NCBI GenBank assembly: GCA_034509755.1
Contig: CM067551.1
Location: 18,844,501-18,908,500, forward strand
Direction of reading: 5' to 3'
Source of the DNA: Anisodus tanguticus
Taxonomy: Eukaryota > Streptophyta > Magnoliopsida > Solanales > Solanaceae
DNA: 64,000 nt
Position numbers and translations under genes: made by a program. This document shows, piece after piece, positions 34,801 through 44,600 of the stretch (position 1 is its first letter; every line of letters begins with the position of its first letter). The notes under the pieces were generated by a model, which ran no database searches, was not told where the DNA came from, and was given only the letters and a program-made list of their open reading frames with translations.

Positions 34801-37800
34801 TTTTCCATTGTTTTAACAACTTGTTCGGGAGTTTCACCACAGCCCAACATTATTGAGGTCTTTGTCAATGTACCGGCAGGGGCATAATCCTTGGCCATCT
34901 TCAGAACATCCATGGACTGCTTGAAGTTAGCACGACGATCTCGTACAACACCCTGAAGCTCTTCGACGGTTTCAATGTTATGAGCAAAAACATCTAATCC
35001 AGATTTTGCAACTTTCTCTACACAACCAGGGTCTCCTCGAAAATCTGGAGCTGCAGGAAAATCAGATAATATCACGACCTTTTTGTTTGACTGCGTGATC
35101 GAATAGATAGATACACAAATAGGATGACGTGGTACAAATTCAAATATCAATATGTCACATTCACTATTTCTTTTCTTTGATTAGACCTTTCAGAAGTAAG
35201 GTAAATATGGCCAAGACTGAGAATAGCACTTGGGTAAAGGTAACCATCACAATTACAACAACAACAACAACAGCATACCCGGTGAAATTCCACAACGTGG
35301 GGTCTGGAAAAGGTAAAGTGTACGCAGACCTTACCTCTACCTTGGTAGGTAGAGCGGTTGTTTCTGAAAGACCCTCGGCTCAAGACAAAGCATAAACACA
35401 AGCAAATCAAGAGAAACGGTCAGACCCGGATAAGAAATTTAAAGCAGTATGACAATGATGGTAACAAAAGCGAATAAGTCATGATAAAGCATTCGGAAAA
35501 AAAAGAAGCAGTAACTAACGCATGTAAATAAGATAAACAAAGTACACGAAAGAACACACAGCAACAGGAATCAAATGACAGGGGACTATAAAGCAATATC
35601 GTGCCTACTAGTACAATAGGCTAAGCAGGTCTACAATAATAACACTACAACTACCAGTATGTATGCATAAGTAGGACTACGCTCAACTACCTACTACCCT
35701 TCTACCCTAATCCGTGTCCTCCACAACCACACAACCCCCTATCTAAGGTCATGTCCTCAGTAAGTTGCACCTGCGTCATATCCCGTCTAATCACCTCTCC
35801 CCAATATTTTATTGGCCTACCTCTACCCCTACTGAACTCGTCCATAGCAAACCTCTCACAACTTCGCACTGGGACATTTGTGTCTCTCCTCTGCAAAAAT
35901 TCCTGTTTGAGCAACTAGAATGCCAACTTAACTAAGGCTCCAAAAAACCCAACTGATGGAGAAAAGGGAAAGGAAAGGGACAAAAGTTAAACTTCCATAA
36001 TTTGTATGGATTTAGTAAATTATATAATGGCAGGAAAAGCACAAATGCTATCTATAAACCAGCATAGGGCTTTGAAAAAATCTTGTAACCATCAGCTCTT
36101 CTCATTCAAAAGAAAAAAAATCCACTCAACAAAACATGTAATCCCCCTTTTCCTTTCTTTTTCTAATTATAAATATAGTTGCTTCACATTTTCCCAGTAA
36201 ACATATTTTTCAATAACTTCTGCTACACTCAAATTGACCTTAGACCGCTTCTAGAATTTCAGGAACTCTACAACAAGGTATAGATGCTTTTGCAACTGTA
36301 TTTAAAAGTCAAAAACTAGGAAGTAATACATTTATCATGTCACACAAATAGAATATCTAGATTCTCGAAAGAATCAGAACAAAATAAATATACTCCAGAA
36401 AGAGTCATAATATCATCTTGTTGAGCTCTGTTGGCATTAATTTGCCATGGGTACAAGAAAAGGGCAAACACTATCAGATGAAGATTCAGCCAATCATACA
36501 GCCAAGGTCCACTAACAATGCTGAAAATAATCAAATCAAAGCAAATAACAGTTGATGGCACAGGAAGGGGAAAGAGAGGGGGGAGAAAGGAGCCAAAGAG
36601 GATGAAGTACAAGGACAGAAGAACATGTATGGATGACAAGAAGTTGCACTTCTTATTACGACACTAGATGGACAATGCTTGTTCAGTCGCTGCAACAGTA
36701 AAATATGGAACACCACTCAATTATGCAAGGCAGATCGTTGTCATTTATCAACCTAATTGCAGTAACTTTATTGAACTTTGTTAGACTGTCTTATACATCA
36801 GATCAAGCACAAAGGTAAAAGAGTAAACAAAGTCTGAAGCCATATTAAATGAAGTTCACAGTTTTCTGGGGTTTTGGTCTAGGTAGAAAGTTCACAAGGT
36901 ATTTTAAAAAGGAGCACTTACTAAGTGCTTCTATGAGCATATGTGGCTTCAGTGCCTTCAGCTTCTGAACTGTCTCAGTGAAATGACCACTTCCTTGATC
37001 AGGTAAATCATCCCGGTCAACACTGGTAATTACAATGTAATCTAATCCCCATGAGGCAATGGCCTCAGCCACATTGGAAGGTTCATTTGGGTCAGGAGGA
37101 GGTGGAGTGCGTGATGTCTTTACATTGCAGAATCTGAAATTTCAAAGGGCAGATTTAGTAAATAATCATTCACATGGATCATACGTCTTGTTTATCCGTT
37201 CCTAAAGCAGATCTAAACCCAATCTACTTTAAAAGATCTCCTCGAACCTTCTCATTAATCACAGTGCACATACACTATGAACAGGTTGGCTGAGAAAGAG
37301 AAAAAGAGAGATAAACCAAGAAAAAAATTCTTGTTTCTCATCCCTTTCTTACAGAATCCACTACACTTGTAGAAATATGGTCGTGAAAGTTCAAATTAGC
37401 TTTCTATACATTGTTATACCTTCCATTCCTAACGACGATCTACTACCATAATATTTTTTCATGTCAATCCCCACTTGTGTGATTACACTGGGTATGTTGT
37501 TGTAATTCATTTCCATGATTCAGCTCATTTTGCATTTGTCTTATAGACAGAAGTTCCAGGACGCTAGGGAAAGTGTTCCCATATTATCTACTTTGTTGAA
37601 CATATTAACAAGTTATCTTTTTTTTATGAAGAACATATTAACAACTATATCCAGCTCAGTTCCTTTCTCACCACAGAAACATAAGCGAAGCGGCAAAGAG
37701 ATAAATCCAATCATGCTTACATCTTCAGTTAACATTTCCTTCCCCTCACCTTACCTCCCCCAAACAAATAGTTTCCCTATGCTCTAACTATCAAATGCCA

Positions 37801-38344
37801 TCATGTACAACAAAAGTCCAAATTAATCGGCTAGAACTCAATCCCAAACTAATTAGTATCAGCAATAAATCGAAATGTATAGACAGAATTCAAGAAATGT
37901 GCATGACCTGCAACCTCTGGTACAAGTATCACCGAGAATCATAATAGTAGCGGTAGCAGTACCCGTCTCACCACCAGACCAACACTCTCCCAAATTAGGG
38001 CATTTCGCCTCTTCACACACAGTATGAAGCTTCAATTCCCTCAATTTCTTCTTAATCTGTGTATATTTCTCTCCTCCAGGTATTGCTTCCTTCATCCATT
38101 TCGGTTTCGGTAGCGGCTTCTTCTTCGTACCTACCTCAACCGAGTACTCTTTATCCGATTGGAGATTAATGAAATCGGATAGCGTCGGCGACTCCGCCGC
38201 TAAACGGTGACGTAAGCCCTCGAGGGTTTGAGGTGGAGATGCTGACGTGGCGGTGGAAGAAGAGAATAATTGAGATAAGAGATAGTTGTGGTGGCGATCG
38301 GATTTGAGTGATCGGGAAAGGAGGGATGTGAAACGGGAATTCAT
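31826..38344 (-). CDS. LIP1: lipoyl synthase, mitochondrial (4 coding exons)
   Basis: A radical-SAM enzyme that inserts two sulfurs into octanoyl groups on lipoyl domains (glycine cleavage H protein, 2-oxoacid dehydrogenase E2). Coding exons on the minus strand are 38344-37908, 37133-36922, 35050-34671 and 31933-31826. All introns have GT/AG ends, and phases agree, giving 378 codons, close to Arabidopsis LIP1. The N-terminus is Ser/Arg-rich without acids (MNSRFTSLLSRSLKSDRHH), as in mitochondrial presequences. The auxiliary-cluster cysteines are at about 110, 115 and 121 (CEEAKCPNLGEC). The radical-SAM CxxxCxxC is at 141, 145 and 148 (CTRGCRFC), with Arg146 split by intron 1. The last exon ends with VRSSYKAGEYY, containing the conserved Ser ligand. 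No frameshift or stop was seen, so it is probably functional. hAT-4 lies 95 bases upstream of the ATG. Confidence 0.95.
31934..34670 (-). other. lipoyl synthase intron 3 (2.7 kb)
   Basis: The donor is ATG|GTTTGT at 34670 and the acceptor TTTCTGCAG at 31934. Nothing inside is recognised as a gene or named element. There is an A-tract near 33371. It is long for a plant intron, so an old insertion is possible. Confidence 0.7.
35250..35940 (-). mobile_element. 5'-truncated RTE-type LINE in lipoyl synthase intron 2
   Basis: Minus-strand coding at 35914-35702 reads RGRGRPIKYWGEVIRRDM and QLTEDMTLDR, the conserved C-terminus of plant RTE LINE polyproteins. It is followed at lower coordinates by GGTAAGGTCTGCGTACACTT and a terminal (TTG)n run (complement of ACAACAACAACAACA at 35256-35273), which is how plant RTE elements end. 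The rest of the element is absent, as usual for target-primed insertion. It lies within intron 2 (35051-36921), in the gene's orientation. Confidence 0.8.
37466..37505 (+). repeat. RTE LINE 3'-end remnant in intron 1
   Basis: CCACTTGTGTGATTACACTG then GGTATGTTGTTGTA matches the terminal phrase of the RTE LINE family above. Short and degenerate. Confidence 0.55.
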
Positions 38345-38439
38345 TTTTCCGGCGGATTTGGATGTTCCATCGATGCCGGAACAAGGAAAATGATTTATAG
38401 TGTTTCCAGTTTGGCTGGATGAAATTGGGTGGTTGAAAA

Positions 38440-41400
38440 TTTAGCTGGCTAGTGGGCCGGGCTCGAGTCTTGCGGGCCGAGCTCGGGTCTGGTGGGTCGG
38501 GGTCGAGGCGGGTCGGGCGAAGGAGGCGGGGTCGGGTCTGGCGGGGTCGGGTTTGGCGGGACTTGCTCCAGTCCCGATTCCGATCCCGTCGGAATCGGGT
38601 CGGGGCGGGGTCGGGATCGGGACGGATTCCTGTGGGTTTTTCTTTTTTTTTTTTTTTTAATAACATATGTATAAAAAAAAACTCAATAAACAAGACAAGA
38701 TAGTGTAATAAAAATATCACAATGTTGTTTTTGTGACTCTTATATTATTTAATAGACATATGATTTTTTTGTAATACAAATACAATTGTCTAAATTGCAA
38801 CTTTGTGGTGTTGTCCAAAAGTTACAAATTACATAATAAAATTACAATTAAAAAAATTACATTATCAAAAAAACCTGTTCTAATTTCTTGATAATTTCCT
38901 GTGGTTCTTCGGTTGGAATTGGTATTTGTTGGTCAAATTGATCCATGTCGTTTCCACCACCTTCGGATAAGATTTCGTTGTAGTTTTCGTGTTCTTCTTC
39001 GTTGATCTCCGGTTGACCGCACCTTCTCCGCTCCGCTCGTATCCAATCTCTGAATAATACGGCAATTTCCAAGCTGTCTCCGGCTAATGAGTGTCTGTGT
39101 TCTCCTATTTGATATCTGCCGCCAGAAAAAGCGCTTTTCAGACGCAATTGATGACGCTTGAATGTTCAAAACATCTCGGGCCACCATTGAAAGTGTCGGA
39201 AAGGTCTTCTCATTCCCCTCCAGTATTTCAACAAGTCTTCGTGTCCTTCTTCATTGATAACTTCTTGGTACGGTACAGAACCCTGCAAAACAAAAATATT
39301 CAACTCGCAAATTTGGTTAGTAGAGGTACGGCCGCACATTCTATTTCTAAGGCTTTCAATACTAGCCGCAGAAACAGCATGTCTTTTGTGATGTTGTGTT
39401 GAAGATGAAGAAGATGGTATGGAAGCCGATAAGTTACTAGCATTTTCTTATTGATAAAATCTATATATATTTTTGCATTGGTGTTCTACGCTAGACAACA
39501 CTTCTTCTTTAGTTTGTTCAATAGGTGGTGGGTGATTTAAATTTTTGGGACTTGGAGGTGGTAGTACTTCTATACAATCGTAAATAGTTTCAATTAGTGA
39601 TTTAGTACCGTCTATTTTAATAGTAGGATTTAATACAGAACCAATAATATAAATAGAGGGAATAGGAATAAAATATTTTTTTATTTTGACAAACATTTTT
39701 TAATAGCTGCCTTATAAGCTGGTTTTTTCATATATTCACTAAGTAATAAAAATATTAGAGTTATATAAAACAACATAGTTGAAATAGTATGATAATATAT
39801 ACCGAAAAATTCTTTTGTTGCTTGAAAAACTTTCTCTAAAAATACAATAAGTTCGGAAATTTTTACCCAATCACTATCTAAAATCATTTCAGCTGGATTT
39901 TTATTATGAGAGTTAAAAAATAAAGTTATAGGCATTCTATAGTCATAAGCAACAAGTAGTTGCTCGTATAAAGAATTCCACCTAGTGGATACTTCTTGTG
40001 GAATTTTTCTATAAGGTAGTCCACAATCATGACAAGTTTTTTTATATTATTTTCTACGTTGTATTTTATTACTTTTAAAAATAAAGTTTATAGCAAATTG
40101 TATTTTACTAAGAATGTCTTCAAAAAGTGATAGACCATCCTTTACAATTAAGTTATATATATGGCACACGCATTTTATATGAAAATGATCTGGAAAAGAT
40201 GGAGTTAAACTATTTTTAAAAATTGTAATTGCGTAATTGTTAGAAGAAGCGTTATCTAATGTAATAGTCATAATTTTATCGGTTATTCCGTAATAATGGC
40301 ACACTTGATAAATATTATCTGCAATAAAGTACCAGTGCGTCTATCATCTGTATATCTATACGCTAAGATACGTTTTTGCATAGACCATTTATAATCTATC
40401 CAATGACAAGTTACCGTTAAATAATCATGATCGTTAGTACTACGACCTATATCAGACGTGATAGATACTTTGCCATTAAAATGATATAATGAATAACGTA
40501 AATATTGTTGATATTCATGTGCGAATTTAAATACATCTCTCTTAACAGTTGATCTAGGAAAATCGTTAAAAGCAGGATTATATATATATATCTCTAATGT
40601 AATGAATAAAATCGGGAGATGAAGAAAATGAAAAAGGCAAACCCTCCACAACAACTAATTTTGATATTGCTTCCCTATCTCTATGTTTATTGTATTTAGG
40701 GCCTACAATTCCCCCCGTCGTGGGTTAATTTGACCCTGTACTTGGTCCGGGACAATATGTGAACTTTTTTCCGATGGAGCGGACGTTTGCTTACCCGGTT
40801 TTGAAGCCTGATATTGGGCATACCTAGCTGGATGAGCACTTACTACGTGTCTAATTAACCCCCCCCCCCCCCCCCCCCAATCCCACCGTGACCTTTTCCA
40901 GTTTTAAATTTTAAAATATTTTTACCTATTTTACATCTAGCTACTTGATTATCTACGTCCCTATAAAAAAATATCCATGCATCTGATTTTAATGGTCGTT
41001 TTGCTGGACCTCGTCTCATACTAGGGGGGATAGGAGGCATTTCAGTTGAAGGTGCACTAGTGGATGTGTTGTCATCAACATTAGTGGGTGTATCATTTAG
41101 ATCATCGTTTAAATTAAAGTCTTTTTTGAGTTCCAGAAAATAGCTCCTCATCTAAATCTAATGGTATTGTAGGAAAATGTTGAGTATCAACAAAATCATC
41201 ATGTGTAGGAATAAGATGACTAAAAGAAGTACCCTTGCCCTGGTTGCCCCTACTAGAAGAAGCACCATTACCCTTACTCTTAAACATACCTCTTAATCAT
41301 TCCATTTTAATTATGATAATAAATAATTAAAGATATAAAATGAAGTGCGCTAAATAAAATAAACATACAATAATAATTTAATGAATGAACGAATGTACCA

Positions 41401-41934
41401 AACGTCGACGTGTAATCGAGAGGTTGAAAATTGAAACTTTGCTCGATGGAAGATCCTCAAGCTAGTTGCCAACTTCACTCCCAATTTCCAAATGAATAAA
41501 TAAAATTGAATATTTAGTAAACAATGTAGACTTGTAGAGAGATATATTGAGAGATTGTAGAAAGATTTGTGAGAAAAATGAAGAGAAAATGAGTTATTTA
41601 TAGTTGGAAAATTGGGTTAAAGTGTAGATATAATAACTTATGGGTTAAAAATAAATATTAAGGGGGTAGGGGGGTTGGGGGAGGGGGGAGGCAAAAAATG
41701 GTCGTTGCCCAACGGACAAAATCTAAAATGGTCGTTGGTGCAACGGTTATATTTGCAAAGGGGGACTTTCGGGCGGGATCGGGGCGGGCTCGGGATTGGC
41801 GGGCCTGGGGCGGGCTCGGGACGGGTCGGGATGAGACATTCTCCTGTCCCGGTTCGAGTCCCGCTACCAATTTTTTTTTATACTAATCGGTGTCGGGGCG
41901 GGCTCGGGCCGTCCCGGCCCACTGGCCAGCCTTA
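38440..41934 (-). mobile_element. hAT-4, inserted just upstream of lipoyl synthase
   Basis: An exact 8-bp TSD GTTGAAAA lies at 38432-38439 and 41935-41942. The left end is degenerate (TTTAGCTGGCTAGTGGGCC); the right end is the complement of TAAGGCTGGCCAGTGGGCC. GC-rich subterminal blocks at 38445-38635 and 41760-41930. 3495 bp. The element's 3' end faces the gene, so it separates the start codon region from whatever was the upstream promoter. Confidence 0.94.
38857..41305 (-). pseudogene. hAT-4 transposase remnant
   Basis: The ATG is at 41305. 41151-40855 carries the linker and a damaged BED finger, interrupted by a run of about 20 C at 40858-40878. 40654-40283 and 40304-40047 carry the core (SDIGRSTNDHDYLTVTCHW; TITLDNASSNNYAIT). 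39935-39448 is the middle part. 39187-38857 is the dimerisation end (MVARDVLNIQASS; LFRDWIRAERRRC). Frameshifts at each junction. Confidence 0.87.
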
Positions 41935-42095
41935 GTTGAAAAACCTGTGGGGCCTATGGATGGTGACCTAATTTTATTTTAATTTTTTGTTCCCTATTGG
42001 ATATCCTTATTGGGTCCCATTAATTCATATTCATCTATTTAAGAGAATACCGCTATCTAGTTGGATTGTATCTGATTAACGGCGGAGTAAATCTT

Positions 42096-42329
42096 TTTTT
42101 TTTATATCCAGCTTACGTCAGATTATTTCCGGAGATAATAATTCCGGATCCCTCATCACTACTATCGGTAAATCGTTGAATGACCAGGGTTTTAGAACAG
42201 AGCAACTGATATTACCTACAAGAGGTCTTACCTCATAAGAGAGCAAATTACAGGGTTCGAACTCACGCTGCAGACCTTCAGCTGGATTTTAAGTTCTACT
42301 ACTTTGACATCCAGCTATGCCCGAGGAAC
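42096..42329 (-). mobile_element. SINE candidate with 18-bp target duplication
   Basis: AACGGCGGAGTAAATCTT at 42078-42095 and AACGGCGGAGGAAATCTT at 42330-42347 differ at one base and flank 234 bases. A T-run directly follows the left copy, that is, an A-tail on the minus strand. On the minus strand, GAGTTCGAACCC at about 42258-42269 matches the RNA polymerase III B box. Long TSD, A-tail and B box together suggest a tRNA-derived SINE. I cannot name the family. Confidence 0.6.
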
Positions 42330-42847
42330 AACGGCGGAGGAAATCTTATTTTTTCTTTTTCGAGGGTGAGCTACTTCACTTTTTTTTTTCCTCCAAGGTG
42401 AGCTTGCATAAAGATATATTGCACTTCCTCATCGTTAAGGTTTTGACACATTTATTGAAATAATATTAATTAAAAGAGTTATTTGATTAAATTTAAAAAG
42501 TACTCCATTGAAAGATTTAATTTTTTTTTATTCAGGTCATGTATTAGATACAAGTAAAGTAAATAAAGACTACCTTCTTGTTTTTTTCAAAAATATCACT
42601 TTTAATTGGACTGTTATTTATCATTTACAAATTATCTACTACTGTATTATTTAGCTATAGCTTAAAAGAAGGACAAAGACACCTAATATTTATTTCTTCT
42701 CCTCGTCCTCCTTTTTTTTATATCTACTTCTGATTCTTTTTTCTTTTTAATCACGTTATTTTCTTTTTCTTGTTGGGCATTATCATATGTTTTCATATTT
42801 ATTTTATATCTTGCTATTTGCCGTATTTCCTCTCTAACTCACAAAGA

Positions 42848-42932
42848 TAGAGGTAAAGTTTACGTACATCTTATCCTCCCAGATCCCACCTTATGAGACT
42901 ATACTGGATTTGTTATTGTTATTGTAATTTTT
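42848..42932 (+). repeat. RTE LINE 3'-end remnant
   Basis: AGGTAAAGTTTACGTACATC, then ATCCCACCTTATGAGACTAT, then TTGTTATTGTTATTGTAATT: a degenerate copy of the RTE terminal phrase with its trinucleotide tail. Confidence 0.6.
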
Positions 42933-43369
42933 TTTACTTTGGTCAAACCAAAAAAGAGAGTGGGTACATAAGTAAGCTTCAAACTCAAAACTTAAGTCCA
43001 AATACTTTTTAAGTTCATGACAATTCACTCAAGAAGTAAAATATTCAAGATATTTTCAAACTCCATTGTTCGATGTTTTAGGACATGTTTGCATATTTGA
43101 ATCTAGAGCTCTTCAAATTCTTAGTCCAGGACAAAAGGGAGAGGCTGAAGCCAGAAGCCCTAACAATTGGCCTTCTATCACTCTTATCGTATGGGCCGAA
43201 AATGCTGGTCAGTTTAGAGCAAACAAAAAAATAGGGGAAAGAACGTCTATGCCCGTTCAAATCAAATTAATTACCCGTCTATCCCCCATTACTTTTGTAT
43301 CCCCAGATAAAATTAAAATTATTTACCCGAAATGTCCCCTCCCTCCCAATTATGATATCAACATGATAT

Positions 43370-43735
43370 ATAACTATACGGAGATGGTATCATGAAAGAT
43401 TGCTTCAATCCTTCTCTTAGTCCTCCATGATACCATCCTAATAATATAAATATATTGAGATGGCATATTATGGATGATCATGTTCTTTTATTAAAAAAAG
43501 ACACACTTTTCTTTAAAAAAAACTATGGTATCATTGTCTTATATACATATATTGTGATGGTATTATGGATGGTTGCTTCAACCCTTCAATGAGACACTCC
43601 TCAGGATCATGATACCATCGTGATATATAAATATACTAAGATGGTATCATGGAGGACTGTTTCAGTCATTCTCTTAGTCCTCCATGATACCATTATGATA
43701 TATAAATATACTACGATGGTATCACGAAGGAAGGG
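43370..43735. repeat. diverged tandem repeats, each able to form a hairpin
   Basis: The unit is ATATAAATATACTAAGATGG followed by TATCATGG, a spacer, and TCCTCCATGATACCAT. Arms GATGGTATCATG (43383-43394) and CATGATACCATC (43426-43437) are perfect complements. Arms 43641-43656 and 43678-43693 are 16-base perfect complements. Three to four diverged units. Confidence 0.75.
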
Positions 43736-44449
43736 GTTTGAGCGAGGGGGAATATTGGGTAAATAGTTTTGGGCTAGAGGGTATGACGGATAATTAGTTA
43801 AGAAGGGCATGGAGCGGGTAATTTGTTTTGGGGTACTTCAATTAGTTTCCCAAAAAAATACTAACAGTTTAAACAAGGAGCTTGGAGGGATATTGTGCAT
43901 TCTGATAGTGTATTTTATCACTTTTAGTGAGCTTATCCAGCATAAATCTAATTTACTTGAATCAATAAATCTTAAATGCCGAATGATTAAAAAAAAAAGA
44001 CATTTCTTGTGACAATCTTTTGTGTTTTGTCAAATGAGAATATGAAATATCGCTTATTTCATTCAGCAATTGAACATTATATATCGATGTCAATTTGTAT
44101 GAAAGTATGACTAAAATAGTAAAAACACTATCTTCATAAGTATGACCTATGATTTGCCTTGTATGAATATCACATGTTACTTGGTGTATGCTCAAACATA
44201 AGAAAATGATCCAAGCAGTACTTTCTCTTCATCAGACAATTTAATATATACTTTCCTCCACACACAAACTCACACTACAAATAAAACCTTAAAAAACGAG
44301 AGTACGTGTTTCGAGAGTCGATTGGTTATGGATATATTAAATAGTAGCATATTAAGATTCAATTCTCACTTGACCTCTTCATTTGTCTTCTCTCATATCC
44401 AGCCACCTACTCATGATATGAATAATAAGTAATTAAAAAGAATAACTTA

Positions 44450-44600
44450 TGTAAAATATTGTAAATCTCATCGATTTGAGTTATCTTATTAATGCAATAT
44501 ATATAGAGTGTAAAATAGTAGTCATAATGAAATAAGGATCTCTACTTTACATAATTACATTAAAGTATTAATTACAGAATATACCGTGAATATATCCCCT
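44450..44600 (-). repeat. Copia A 3' LTR
   Basis: Shares AATATTGTAAATCTC, ATTAATGCAATATATATA and AATGAAATAAGGATCTCTAC with the LTR at 49276-49404. Its inner end near 44600 is degenerate. Confidence 0.8.

Larger units (their letters stand above)
41943..44449. other. intergenic; no gene seen
   Basis: Contains the SINE candidate (42096-42329), an RTE tail (42848-42932) and hairpin tandem repeats (43370-43735), each listed separately. An open frame at 43066-43395 has no recognisable domain and biased AT codons, so I do not call it. Confidence 0.5.

Noticed and set aside
38166..38720. A 184-codon open frame running from hAT-4 into the lipoyl synthase 5' end
   Set aside because: It is in a different frame from the conserved lipoyl synthase exon 1 and lacks any domain; it is chance overlap. 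The true start is the ATG at 38344.
43066..43395. 109-codon open frame
   Set aside because: No recognisable domain and no neighbouring support; it sits in repeat-rich intergenic DNA.
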